Assembly: GCA_951812525.1 (NCBI GenBank)
Contig: OX638316.1
Coordinates: 1,642,630 to 1,706,629, forward strand
Reading direction: 5' to 3'
Length of the DNA stretch: 64,000 nt
From: an uncultured Poribacteria bacterium
GTDB taxonomy: Bacteria > Poribacteria > WGA-4E > WGA-3G
The first letter of the stretch is position 1, and every line of letters starts with the position of its first letter. The notes under the pieces are model-generated. The model saw only the letters and a program-made list of their open reading frames with translations, ran no database searches and was not told the DNA's origin. The position numbers and the translations under genes are program-made. Below, piece by piece: positions 25,154-34,957 of this stretch.

Positions 25154-28126
25154 CTATTCGTGAGATGACACATCCATATATTCATTTTCAAGCGGGATGT
25201 AAAAGATACCACGGAGTTGAGTTGCAATGTAGAGTCTATCGTTCCTGACGACGAGCGAGATAACTGTATCAGGAACACTTGGTAAGATTTGTTCCCACTT
25301 ACGATGTGTATCCAAGTGATAGAGCCCTGTGGCACCCGCACCATAAACCGTCGTGCCATTGACAGCGAATCTGTCTACGACGATGTGCCTTCCCGTTCCA
25401 TCAGTGAGCATGCGCCAATGTTCTCCGGTTTCTGAAGTCAAGACGCCGGTATCGGTTGCGACATAAACTGTTGAACCGACAAAAACAATCTCATTAAAAC
25501 AGGTGAAGCCAAGCGGGAGGATTGGTGTAATGTCTTTCCAACTATTTCCACCATCGCGTGATTGGAAGAGTTTGCCATCGCGTTTACCCACATAGACAGT
25601 TTCTGCGAAGACCGCCAACTTAAACCCACTTTTCAAACGGACATAAGACCCTTTACTAACTCGGTTACTCGTGTCTATGAGTCCTGTCTCTTCCCACCTT
25701 GGATTATCTGGTGTCCATTTAAGAAGCCTGCGGTTGTATTCAATGTAAAACGTATTGTCCCTGACAGCAAATGCGCCAGTTTCCACACTATCTTCAAGAA
25801 AGTGTAATATATCTCGTAACTTATCGTCTTCTTCGGGATCATTGGAAAATCGAGTGGTAGAGGGGTCTGCGATAGCTCTCTCTGTCAGTACTTCCAGGAC
25901 TTCAGGGGGCAGCTTTTCCCGATCAAAAGTGGGGATTTTTTGAACCGGAACAAGTGCATTTTTATCGGTGGGTAAACGGAATATAGATAGATTGTCTCTC
26001 ACAAAAACCATACCATAAAGCGCGTTGTCAGAAATCACTAACTTCATATCCGGATAGAAACTGTCGCCAAGGATTTTCGATGTTGAGGATTCCGATGAGT
26101 TCTGGCTGAAATGTATTGGAACAGTTTTCCACGATTCGCCATCGTCAACAGATTGAACAACCCCATTAAGGGTATGCCCATAGAGTCTATTATTGAATGC
26201 CACAAGCTCCAGGATTCCGGTTCCCACCATACCATCCATAAATGGATGCCACGATTCGCCCCCATCGGTTGTGCGATGAATACCGTATATCCCAGCTTTG
26301 TAAAATATATTTTCGTTGAGTGCCGCGAATGTAATGAAATTAACGTCCTCTCCGAGGTCTGTCCACGTCTGTCCACCGTCTCTGGAACGAAATAATCCAA
26401 AGCCCCGCACTAAGATTGTTTCACCGGTGACCGACATGCTTATCCCCGTTGGTGCCATGAAATGTCCGCTCTCGTTTTTAGGAGTTATTTCAGTCCAAGA
26501 GGCACCCACATCGCTTGACCGGAAAATTCTACCTGTCCGTGAATCATCAGCTCTCATGACCATTTGTACATTGCGTCCAGTTCCAACATAGAGATTATTT
26601 CCAGAAACTGCCAAGGCGTGGACAGCTTTGGAGGGATCCACCGGTAATTGTTCCCAAACATCTGCGTTGAGACGAAAGAGCCCCTTGTTTGTGCCAGCAA
26701 ACACAGTATTTCCAACAGCAACGAGTTTGTGAACCTGCCGATCCGTCAATCCACTGTTCACGGATCTCCATTGGTTGCCAAGATCCCTAGATCGAAAAAT
26801 ACCCTTGTCTCGAAAAGCGAGATACATAATAACAGGGGCATGTCGGTTACGTTCTGGTGCTCCGTCTATTGCTACGAATCCTGCAGGAATTCCATTAGGT
26901 CGGGTTCCCAGCGTATTCAATGTTTTACCACTATCGGTTGAAGCAAATACTTTATCATCAGAGACAACGTAGAGAGTGTCCGAATGCTCTGTCATGAGCA
27001 TCTGGAAATCTCTAATTGGGGCATCAATGTTTACTTGTTCCCACGCAGTTGCATCTGGTGTCAACTTATAGACCCCCATTGATGAATAGGTGTAGAGGGT
27101 ACTGTCAGACATCGCAAATATGTCACGTATGTGATTGCTACGAGGTCCACGGACCTGTGTCCACTGCGAAGTCGAAAATTTAGAACGGACATCTGTCTGC
27201 GTTGTATGTGCCGGGAGCGTCTGAGAGGTCTGCATGCCAGCACCACGGCTTTGGTTGGGTGACATAGCCTGTCCGATCTGATTTCTGAGATCGGGTTCAG
27301 CATCGATATTGAGAACGACAGCAGTATCAACGATTTCAATAGTCGGTTCAGAGGCTGCATCGAAATTGTACGGTTTCTGAAAGCGGGTGAGGTGTAAGTT
27401 GCTTGCACCTAACAGGAGTATAATGAAAACGGCAGCGGCACCCAAAGCCGCCCATAGCGTGATGGGTTTGGGTGCCGGCGGGGATGCAGGATTCATGTCA
27501 GCGACATGTCGCATAATGTTCTCGGTGAGGTCCGAGGGGAACTGGACGCTACCGAGTATTTCGCGAATCATAATTTCTTCTTTTCCCTGTAAACGCTTTC
27601 GAGCCCGATGGAGACGACTTCTAATGGTGCTCACTGATACACCTAAGAACTTACCGATCTCTTTCACCGGCATCTCACCCAGGTAATAGAGTGTCACGAC
27701 GGTGCGTTCGCTCTCTGGGAGTTTTTCGAGAAGTTTTTTAACGATTGCATAGCGTCGTCCGATCGCTTCTGATTCACGCTGCTCGGCGACATAACCCTCG
27801 TAAGTTAACCTATCTATTTCTTTCACAGACAATTCTTCCAGCGACTGCATCACATCTTTTCGTTTTTGGAACCAACGCAAACAGAGTCGATTGGCGATGA
27901 CATAGAGCCAACCTGCAAATAGATTGGGGTTCCTGAGTCTTGAGAGATTTTTGTAAACTTGGATGAAGGTGTCTTGTGTTATCTCTTCAGCATAGTGAAA
28001 ATCGCCGACCTTCCGCCACGCCAAGGCATGAACGCTTTTTTGATATTTTTTAACTAAAGTACTGAATGCCTCGTCATCTCCTGAGAGTATATCGTGAATT
28101 AACTGGACATCGTCTACTCTTGCCAC
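25154..28126 (-). CDS. ECF sigma factor fused to a transmembrane helix and a BNR/Ycf48-like propeller
   Basis: A 990-residue fusion. GTG start with AGGAGG 6 nt upstream. Residues ~5-92 form sigma-70 region 2 (KYQKSVHALAWRKVGDFHYA, EEITQDTFIQVYKNL, FAGWLYVIANR); residues ~134-181 form region 4 (RTVVTLYYLGEMPVKEIGKF, VSTIRSRLHRARKRL). Both look complete and able to bind RNA polymerase and DNA. A hydrophobic helix at ~222-245 (LWAALGAAAVFIILLLGASN) follows, then a linker and from ~318 a long series of BNR/sortilin/Ycf48-type units (RSRDLGNQWRSVNSGLTDRQ, FRSRDGGQTWTDLGE, FQSRDGGNSWKDITP). The natural topology is sigma domain inside, propeller outside. Some ECF groups are known with C-terminal membrane and sensory extensions, but I know of no described group with this propeller. 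Paralogue at 32033-34876; broken relatives at 28323 and 36885. Confidence 0.93.
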   Translation of the reverse strand: MARVDDVQLIHDILSGDDEAFSTLVKKYQKSVHALAWRKVGDFHYAEEITQDTFIQVYKNLSRLRNPNLFAGWLYVIANRLCLRWFQKRKDVMQSLEELSVKEIDRLTYEGYVAEQRESEAIGRRYAIVKKLLEKLPESERTVVTLYYLGEMPVKEIGKFLGVSVSTIRSRLHRARKRLQGKEEIMIREILGSVQFPSDLTENIMRHVADMNPASPPAPKPITLWAALGAAAVFIILLLGASNLHLTRFQKPYNFDAASEPTIEIVDTAVVLNIDAEPDLRNQIGQAMSPNQSRGAGMQTSQTLPAHTTQTDVRSKFSTSQWTQVRGPRSNHIRDIFAMSDSTLYTYSSMGVYKLTPDATAWEQVNIDAPIRDFQMLMTEHSDTLYVVSDDKVFASTDSGKTLNTLGTRPNGIPAGFVAIDGAPERNRHAPVIMYLAFRDKGIFRSRDLGNQWRSVNSGLTDRQVHKLVAVGNTVFAGTNKGLFRLNADVWEQLPVDPSKAVHALAVSGNNLYVGTGRNVQMVMRADDSRTGRIFRSSDVGASWTEITPKNESGHFMAPTGISMSVTGETILVRGFGLFRSRDGGQTWTDLGEDVNFITFAALNENIFYKAGIYGIHRTTDGGESWHPFMDGMVGTGILELVAFNNRLYGHTLNGVVQSVDDGESWKTVPIHFSQNSSESSTSKILGDSFYPDMKLVISDNALYGMVFVRDNLSIFRLPTDKNALVPVQKIPTFDREKLPPEVLEVLTERAIADPSTTRFSNDPEEDDKLRDILHFLEDSVETGAFAVRDNTFYIEYNRRLLKWTPDNPRWEETGLIDTSNRVSKGSYVRLKSGFKLAVFAETVYVGKRDGKLFQSRDGGNSWKDITPILPLGFTCFNEIVFVGSTVYVATDTGVLTSETGEHWRMLTDGTGRHIVVDRFAVNGTTVYGAGATGLYHLDTHRKWEQILPSVPDTVISLVVRNDRLYIATQLRGIFYIPLENEYMDVSSHE

Positions 28127-28322
28127 GGATTTCCTCCTAATGAACAGGTTCGGACATGCAACCTCAATTTTTCTTTTCCTGTCTCTCTATGAACGCTGAT
28201 TTGTGTACGTGTATGCTCAAACATAAGCGGTATATTATTAATGATACAATTTTGTGCGGAAATGTTGCATTTTTTGAAAAAGTGGACTTAATAATGACGA
28301 GTAGCGTCTGTTCAGATCCTCT

Positions 28323-28837
28323 TTAATAAAATGAAAGTAGGTAATATCCATCGCGTCGCGAGTTATCACAGTATACTTCTAAGAATGCAATAATAATCTC
28401 GGTGAGGTTATCAGACGCTGTGATCGCTTCCTTCAACTTCGTCAGCAAGTTTTTGACGAACTCGCGTTTTGTTTCCGCTGCACTTTCAGCCTGTTCTGCG
28501 GCGACATGTCTCGAATAAGAACGTCCCTCTGCCATTGTTATATCTATCTCCTCCAAGGGTTGCATTTGAACTCGTTTTTTGCGGATCCATGCAAGGCAGC
28601 GGCGATTGGCAATCACATAAAGCCACCCCCGAAACTGGCTTGGGTCTTTCAATGTCGGCAATTTCCGATAGACTTGTAGGAACGTCTCCTGCGTAATATC
28701 CTCAGCGATATGGAAATCCCCTACTTTCCGCCATGCAAGCGTGTGAACCCGCTTCTGGTACTTGCTAACCAAGCACGCAAAAGCAGCGTCATCCCCTCAA
28801 GGATACGTTGAATCAGTTCAGCATTGTTGTTTCTCAT
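28323..28837 (-). pseudogene. Broken ECF sigma factor
   Basis: ATG at 28837 gives MRNNNAELIQRILEG; one base is missing in a G-run near 28797, and the next frame continues DDAAFACLVSKYQKRVHTLAW with a normal region 2 (HIAEDITQETFLQVYRKLPT, FRGWLYVIANRRCLAW). After about 125 residues the similarity to the two sigma-propeller paralogues ends at FVKNLLTKL, where they have the start of region 4; an unrelated 35-codon end follows. So both a frameshift and loss of region 4, membrane helix and propeller are visible. Only the short product from 28772 could be made. Confidence 0.8.
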
Positions 28838-29328
28838 CAAATGCCTCTAAAAAAAGTGCTTCATTTCGTATGGTATATAGTGACGCGACTTGTGGATAAA
28901 AATTGACACAATTCTACAAGAAAGTGGAATTTCTATGCAAAAATATCGGTTGGAAGGGGTCTAAAAACAGAAAGGTAGGAAAGGATGAAGTAGAAAACTC
29001 CGTCCGCAAAACAGGAAAAACCAATTTCTGGTCGGTTGTCAGTGGGAAAAGAAGGTGACAAAATTCTATTTCGTTACATTCAACAACACAACAATTAGTC
29101 CATCCGCCGCCACCCCCGCACAAGCCGGCACAACTGTCGTCGATATGCAAGTCACAGGACGTTGGAAGTTGTCTGAGATGCCTGCCCATTACACCAAGAC
29201 AGAGTTAGCCGAACGGGACACTATCGCACGGTTTAAGGATGGGAAGCGATAATAGTTACATAGAATCAGGCATCGGAGTAGTACGTAAGCACACCACACG
29301 AGTTCCGCAAATTATCCGCTCAATCGGT
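28838..29328. other. Intergenic gap with a doubtful small ORF
   Basis: Gap of 490 bp. A plus-strand frame at 29055-29252 (65 codons; includes GRWKLSEMPAHYTKTELAER) has no gene on the other strand and could be a fragment of a real gene, but it has no RBS or recognisable family. Nothing else is seen. Confidence 0.3.
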
Positions 29329-30264
29329 CTACTCGGATGAAGATTTCTCTGCATCGTCCGCATTCAAGTATTTCAGCGGACTTTCGAGGATGTAATCCCC
29401 TGATTCCTCAAGGTACTGCTGCACCAGATAGACATGTCCAGCACCAATAATCAGCATAATTCGATCATCGGCAGATTCGGTGATACGCGTCAGGTTGGCG
29501 AAAATCTTCAGGTTCCGAGTGTACCAAAGATGCCCAACCCAATTCGCACCCGGATATTGGTCCCCTAACCCAATCCGCGCGCTTCGCAGATATTGCTGAT
29601 GGTCAGCGAGCCTCCCTTCAGGCTCGTTGAGCCGTATGTACATATCAATGATCGGTTCGTATTTCTCAGGCTCAATCCAAGTTGTACCATCCTTATCCTT
29701 GATAATTTTCCCCTCTGTTACAGGTAGCGGACTAAGGAGATGTTCCTGATTGTAGGCTTTCGCGAACTTGTAGGAGTCTACCAAATCCCAGTCAAAGTTC
29801 TTTGGATAAAGACCGTCAGGTTCCCGCGAATAATTTCTGAAAAAATCAACGCAGTATACTTTAGAATGCCCGATCTGCTTGGCTAACCGAAATCCAATTT
29901 GATCGCCTTCCCCGCGTTTGAGTTGATATGTTCCTTCCAAATATCCTTGATAATTTGTATTAATTTTAGCGTCGAACCTAGGATCTACCTCAAGTGCTAT
30001 CTTAGTAGGTTGAAACGCTTTGAGCTGTTCGACCAATTGTTGAATCTCGCGCTGACGTTTGGGAGCGAGGACATCATCCATTTTGGTATTGATACCATCC
30101 ATTCCGGGATTCGATAAATGTTCACTGCCCAGAATCATGATTGTCGGTTTTTGGGTCATCCGCTTGCCCCCTCCTGTAGATATATCATAATTGTTACTTG
30201 TAGCTGTGCCGACAATAAATAGCACAGCAGCGAGTAGTATTATCAAACAAAGTTTGCCTTGCAT
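29329..30264 (-). CDS. DUF5694-like exported protein
   Basis: A 311-residue protein with a signal peptide (MQGKLCLIILLAAVLFIVGT). The mature part fits the DUF5694 family, distantly like TraB/GumN: IMILGSEHLSNPG near the start, KIALEVDPRFDAKINTNYQG, and the C-terminal MLIIGAGHVYLVQQYLEESG. In the family the conserved His and Glu residues suggest a metal-dependent hydrolase, but activity is not established. It does not carry the shared tail. A TGCAAC motif lies about 110 bp upstream. Confidence 0.75.
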   Translation of the reverse strand: MQGKLCLIILLAAVLFIVGTATSNNYDISTGGGKRMTQKPTIMILGSEHLSNPGMDGINTKMDDVLAPKRQREIQQLVEQLKAFQPTKIALEVDPRFDAKINTNYQGYLEGTYQLKRGEGDQIGFRLAKQIGHSKVYCVDFFRNYSREPDGLYPKNFDWDLVDSYKFAKAYNQEHLLSPLPVTEGKIIKDKDGTTWIEPEKYEPIIDMYIRLNEPEGRLADHQQYLRSARIGLGDQYPGANWVGHLWYTRNLKIFANLTRITESADDRIMLIIGAGHVYLVQQYLEESGDYILESPLKYLNADDAEKSSSE

Positions 30265-30562
30265 ATAATTTTCTCCTATCTGTAGTGCGATTACTCGGAT
30301 CCCAAATGGGTTAGATTGGTTCCCAAGAATCTTGTAAGAAACTTATGATTAATCATACTACAAACGGGGAGTAAAAAAGTTGCACCTTTTTTCATCCTCG
30401 AAAGAGAAAGAATTATAGCGCTTAGACACTCTTGGCGTACATTTTCCTGCTATTCTTGCATGCCATTCGTCGATTTGTGTGGTCAATTACAAGTCGCCCT
30501 CAAAAACAACATCATATCCATTAGGAGACTTCACTATAAACGAATACCCATGAAGCGTCATA

Positions 30563-30778
30563 TTAGTCTACCTTGTTTCGTGCGTTCTGCCATAACCACC
30601 ACAACACTGTTGGAATAAGGGGTAATGCTCCCATTCCCCATAGGATCGTGCGTATATCGTCTGACCGGTCTAACGGTACTCCTATGAGTGCTGAGCCAAT
30701 GCTTCCGGTGAGTGTAAAAAGTGAAAACTCGGTGCCAAAGATCCGACCTCTGATTTCATCTTTGTTGTCTATCTTGCA
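30563..30778 (-). pseudogene. C-terminal remnant of an MFS transporter
   Basis: Directly after the stop of the tailed TolB-like gene, and in the same frame, 72 codons read DEIRGRIFGTEFSLFTLTGS, then LIGVPLDRSDDIRTILWGMG and a final hydrophobic helix to TAA at 30563. This is the usual end of a major facilitator permease. All other helices are missing, so the TolB-like gene appears to have replaced the 5' part. A 24-codon frame (MTLHGYSFIVKSPNGYDVVF and four more) begins 1 bp later, perhaps the start of another lost gene. Confidence 0.7.
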
Positions 30779-31795
30779 TCAGTCTTGCGTTTTCATGTCT
30801 GCCCATGTTGTGGTGAGAAAGTGCGGTTGGGGTGCGACGGGTAAAGCATAGTCGGGATCAAACCAGTCTCCACCAACATTTGCTTGGCGAAGTGATAAAC
30901 CAATGATATGTGTCAATTGCGTCTGAATTTCGTTGTTCACGTTGACTTTGAAGATTTGGAACTGATCATTAATTTCCTGTGTATAAAGGATTTCGTTTCC
31001 GTCTGGTGATAACGCCGGATATAGTGCCATAGGTTCCCCCTCATCGACGAGTTGTTTAAGATCCGTGCCGTCACGATTGACAATGTAAATCGTCTCCTTC
31101 TCTGCCCACTCTCTGGGCACTTGATCAACTCCGAATTTATGGTCCGGCGGTAGCGGATTCTTATTCCAAGAAAAAGCAAGTTTGTCGTCTATGACAGACC
31201 ATGACGGATTATATTGCCAAAACATTGCGTTCTTGGGTAGGAGTCGTTCTTGCTTTTGTGTGTCAACATTGACAAGTGTAACTCTGCTACCCACAACACA
31301 GGCGATTTCTGTCCCATCCGGCGACCACGCCGGGTCAACTCCCTCAACGAGATGATCTTCTTCTTCTTCTCCAAGGGTCGCAATGTAGATAGTGGGTATG
31401 AACCCCACCCAGTTGATGTTTGTGTAAGCGATTTGTTTTCCATCGGGCGACCACGTTGGATTTTCTCTGTAAGTTTCTCTCTTGAAAATGCGTTGGACAT
31501 TGGTTCCATCAGATTCCATTAGGTAGAGGTCTCGAACGCCGTCTCGATCAGAAACAAAAAGGATCTTCTCGCCGGACGGAGACCAGACGGCTTCAAGATC
31601 ATCTGCGCGATGTTGTGTTAGGTTTACCTGCGCAGAACCGTCGGGATTCATAATATAGACTTCGCGATTGCCATCTCGTGCGGAGGTAAATAGTATTTTG
31701 GGGGTAGTTGGTGGTTTTGCGAGAAGCGGGGCGACGCTGATATTCAAGAGCAAGACGTTAAATATGCAAAAGACAAAGAATCTCATCGTTCTCAT
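30779..31795 (-). CDS. Exported TolB-like propeller with LTTTWADMK tail
   Basis: A 338-residue exported PD40/TolB-type propeller, paralogue of the gene at 22036-23025. It has a signal peptide (FFVFCIFNVLLLNISVAPLL), units such as ILFTSARDGNREVYIMNPDG and PTWSPDGKQIAYT, a shared GGDWFDPDYALPVAPQPH run, and the tail LTTTWADMKTQD. Comparison of the two shows that the -PQPH-LTTTW- junction is conserved as a unit. The stop codon abuts the MFS remnant. A candidate ECF-type promoter lies at 31891-31917. Confidence 0.88.
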   Translation of the reverse strand: MRTMRFFVFCIFNVLLLNISVAPLLAKPPTTPKILFTSARDGNREVYIMNPDGSAQVNLTQHRADDLEAVWSPSGEKILFVSDRDGVRDLYLMESDGTNVQRIFKRETYRENPTWSPDGKQIAYTNINWVGFIPTIYIATLGEEEEDHLVEGVDPAWSPDGTEIACVVGSRVTLVNVDTQKQERLLPKNAMFWQYNPSWSVIDDKLAFSWNKNPLPPDHKFGVDQVPREWAEKETIYIVNRDGTDLKQLVDEGEPMALYPALSPDGNEILYTQEINDQFQIFKVNVNNEIQTQLTHIIGLSLRQANVGGDWFDPDYALPVAPQPHFLTTTWADMKTQD

Positions 31796-31890
31796 GTGCC
31801 GTTCCTAATGTGGGATAGCGTTCGATTTATGTGATGTAAGGCATGTTCTCAATAGATGCCTCGCATAAGGTTTTTCCTGTAATGTTTTAA

Positions 31891-31917
31891 GACGCTTTTT
31901 TTTGCAGAAAAGGTGCA
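31891..31917 (-). promoter_or_regulatory. Candidate ECF-type promoter
   Basis: Minus strand TGCACC, 17 nt, CGTC, about 100-120 bp before the start at 31795. Similar to the site before the paralogue at 23025. Tentative. Confidence 0.28.
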
Positions 31918-32032
31918 TAATGCTGAAAAAAGTCGTTTGGAGTTGTTGCGTGTGGGGTGTAAGCGAAGTATCCATGCGATTTTCATCACTGGCTGTGTAG
32001 CGGAAGGACTTCTACATTTTAGATGAAATTTC

Positions 32033-34876
32033 TCAATGAGATTCTTCTGCAAGCGGTATATGAAAGATGCCGCGTTGCTGGGTGGCGATGTAAAGTTTGT
32101 TATTGTTGATAACGAGAGATATAACTTTATCTGGGATACTTGGGGATATCTGTAGCCACTGCCCACGGTTATCCAAACGGTAGAGCCCGGAGTCGCCGGC
32201 ACCATAAAGCGTGGCGTGATCGACAGCGAATTTATCTATGACGAGGCGGGTCCGTGTTGCATCGGTGAGGACATGCCAATGTTCGCCGGTCTGTGAAGTG
32301 ATGATGCCTTTGTCGGTGGCGACGTAGACGGTTGCATCGGCAAAAGCTATCTCATTGAAACGGGTAAAGCGTAACGGTAGGCTTGGGGTAATATCTCTCC
32401 AATTGTTGCCGCCGTCGAGGGACTGAAATAGTTTTCCATTGCGTTTACCGGCGTAGACGGTATCTGTTGAGACTGCCAACTTGAAGCCGGTATCAGGTCC
32501 ATCATTATATGGTTCACCGGTATCTATTAAACCGGTATCTGTCCATTGTGTATCGCCTGATTTCCACCTGAAAAGGCGTCGCTTGTATTCCATATAGAAT
32601 GCGTGTCCACTGATTGCGAATGCGCCTGCTTCTCTATGTTTTTCGATAAGGTTGAATGTCTCGTCAAGCTTTTCAGGCTTTAACGCAACTACAAAGGGTT
32701 CTCGTTGAAAAGTGGGCATCCCTTGAACAGGGACGAGAACATTGTTATCTTCAGATAGATGAAAAACGCGCAAGTGATCTGATTCAAAAGCTATCCCATA
32801 AAGCATATTGCCAGCGGTTACTAATTGTGAAGGAAGCGAAAAGTTGGGGAACTTAGACAGTTTTTCTGTTGTTTTTAGTGTAGGATCGACAGTGCCAATC
32901 CGAACGGTTTCCCATGTTTCACCGCCATCATCGGATTCAACGAAATCCCTCCCGGTAAGTGCATAAAGTCTATTGTTGATTGCAGCTAGGTCCCGAATCG
33001 TCGTCCCTATGATCCCATTCATAAATGGATGCCATGATGCACCACTATCGGTTGTGCGATGGATGCCAAATGGACTGGCTCTATAAAAAGTATTTTCGTC
33101 CACCGCGACAACCCCTTGTGGCAAGAGCTTTTCACCGGTATTTGGCAAAATCACCATATCCAGTCCCAGACTCATAAAGCCAAAGGTATTTTCAGGTATT
33201 ATCTCAGTCCACGTCGCGCCAAGATCAATCGAACGAAAAATTCTGTTTGACTCTGGATTGCCACTAAGGACTATCTGTTCGACATTCTTTTCTTTTGACC
33301 CAAGCTGTTCTGTGGGGAAAATATCGGATCCTGTTGCAATATAGAGATGGTTTCCAAATCCTGTTAGAGCATAGATAGATTCGGAGGGTATTCCGGGTAA
33401 TTGTTGCCAAGTATCTGAATTGAGACGGTAGAGTCCGTCGTTTGTGCCAGCAAATACTGTGTTTCCAATCGCAGTCACCGCGTGAATATTTGCGTTTACC
33501 AGCCCATTTTCTAAAAGATTCCACTGAGTGCCGGCATCCGTAGATTGGAAAACGCCTCTGTTCTGAATAGCGAGATACATAACAATGCTTGGGGGTGAAT
33601 TGTGAGTTTGTGCGCCATCGGTGATGATGAGTCCAGCGGGGTACCCTTTGGGGCGCGGACAAAAGACATTCCACGTTTCGCCGTTATCGGTCGAGGTGAA
33701 GATTTCATCAGCGGAGACAATATAGAGTGTATTGGCATGTTCTGCCATCGGCATTCTGAACTTTGCGATAGGTATATCCGTGTTGATACGTGTCCATGTT
33801 GTTGTGTTTGCTGCGAGTCGATAGAGCCCAGTCGGTGCAGCAGCGTAGAGATTTTTATCGGATGTGACGAGGATGTCGTATATTTTTCCCCCATAGGTCA
33901 GATTTGTTTGGACCCACTGTGAAGTAGAGAATTGATCAGTGTCTGATTGTGTGTTAGATGGCAGAAGTGTCTCAGAAGTCTGTGATCCCGTACTGCTATT
34001 TTCACTGATGGGTATATCCCGTCCGGTCTGGCTTCGGAGATCGGGTTTTGAATCGATATCAAGGACGATAGGCGCATCAATAATTTCAATAGTAAGTTCA
34101 GAAGATGCCTCGAAACTGTAGGGTTTCTGGAAACGGATGAGGTATTGATTGCCAGCAGCCAATAGGATCGCAATCAAGCCGATGGCGGCACCCAAAGCGA
34201 ACCATGGGAGGAGAGGCTTGGTGGTCGAGGGCGGTGAGAGAGTCATATCAGCGACGTGTCGCATGATGTTCTCCATTAGATTCGAGGGGAACTGGACGCT
34301 GCCGAGTGTTTCGCGAATCAAGAGTTCTTCTTCGCTTCGTAAACGGTTTCGTGCCCGATAGAGTCGACTGTGAATGGTATTCACCGATACCCCTAAGAAT
34401 CTACCGATCTCTTTAGTGGACATTTCACCGAGATAGTGGAGTGTTACGACCGTGCGTTCGCTCTCTGGTAGTTTTTCGAGGAGTTTTTCGATGATCGTGG
34501 ACCGGCGTTCAATTGACGCTGTTTCCAACTGTTCAGAAACATACCGCTGATAATTTAATCTATCAATTTCTTTCACAGAGGTGTTCTCCAGCGACTGCAT
34601 CGCAGGTTTTTGCTTCCGCAACCAAGTAATGCAGCATCTGTTAGCAATGACATACAACCACCCAGCAAACTGATGTGGATTCTTGAGGGTCGGGAGCTTC
34701 TGATATGCCCGAAGGAAAGTGTCTTGGGTTATCTCCTCAGCATGGTGGAAGTCGCCGATTTTCCGCCACGCAAGGGCGTGAACGCCATTTTGGTATTTTT
34801 CCACTAAGGTGCTGAATGCTGTATCGTTGCCGGATAATATGTCGTGAATCAATTGGGCATCGTCTGCTCTTTCCAC
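32033..34876 (-). CDS. ECF sigma factor fused to a transmembrane helix and a propeller (paralogue)
   Basis: A 947-residue paralogue of the protein at 25154-28126, from a GTG at 34876 with AGGAGG 6 nt upstream, the same start arrangement as its sister (a longer ATG frame from 34939 would swallow the RBS). Region 2 (KYQNGVHALAWRKIGDFHHA, EEITQDTFLRAYQKL) and region 4 (RTVVTLHYLGEMSTKEIGRF, VNTIHSRLYRARNRL) are intact. A membrane helix at ~223-245 (ALGAAIGLIAILLAAGNQYL) follows, then the propeller with units such as FTSTDNGETWNVFCPRPKG and FQSLDGGNNWRDITPSLPLR. The sigma halves are more alike than the propellers, so the sensing part seems to diverge faster. The ABC-2 permease gene lies 81 bp upstream on the same strand and may be co-transcribed. 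Confidence 0.93.
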   Translation of the reverse strand: MERADDAQLIHDILSGNDTAFSTLVEKYQNGVHALAWRKIGDFHHAEEITQDTFLRAYQKLPTLKNPHQFAGWLYVIANRCCITWLRKQKPAMQSLENTSVKEIDRLNYQRYVSEQLETASIERRSTIIEKLLEKLPESERTVVTLHYLGEMSTKEIGRFLGVSVNTIHSRLYRARNRLRSEEELLIRETLGSVQFPSNLMENIMRHVADMTLSPPSTTKPLLPWFALGAAIGLIAILLAAGNQYLIRFQKPYSFEASSELTIEIIDAPIVLDIDSKPDLRSQTGRDIPISENSSTGSQTSETLLPSNTQSDTDQFSTSQWVQTNLTYGGKIYDILVTSDKNLYAAAPTGLYRLAANTTTWTRINTDIPIAKFRMPMAEHANTLYIVSADEIFTSTDNGETWNVFCPRPKGYPAGLIITDGAQTHNSPPSIVMYLAIQNRGVFQSTDAGTQWNLLENGLVNANIHAVTAIGNTVFAGTNDGLYRLNSDTWQQLPGIPSESIYALTGFGNHLYIATGSDIFPTEQLGSKEKNVEQIVLSGNPESNRIFRSIDLGATWTEIIPENTFGFMSLGLDMVILPNTGEKLLPQGVVAVDENTFYRASPFGIHRTTDSGASWHPFMNGIIGTTIRDLAAINNRLYALTGRDFVESDDGGETWETVRIGTVDPTLKTTEKLSKFPNFSLPSQLVTAGNMLYGIAFESDHLRVFHLSEDNNVLVPVQGMPTFQREPFVVALKPEKLDETFNLIEKHREAGAFAISGHAFYMEYKRRLFRWKSGDTQWTDTGLIDTGEPYNDGPDTGFKLAVSTDTVYAGKRNGKLFQSLDGGNNWRDITPSLPLRFTRFNEIAFADATVYVATDKGIITSQTGEHWHVLTDATRTRLVIDKFAVDHATLYGAGDSGLYRLDNRGQWLQISPSIPDKVISLVINNNKLYIATQQRGIFHIPLAEESH

Positions 34877-34957
34877 AGTATTCCTCCTAGAGACAACTTG
34901 AGGGGAGTTGCACGTTACTCCTATGACGAAGCGTACCAAAAACCGAACGTTCTGTCA

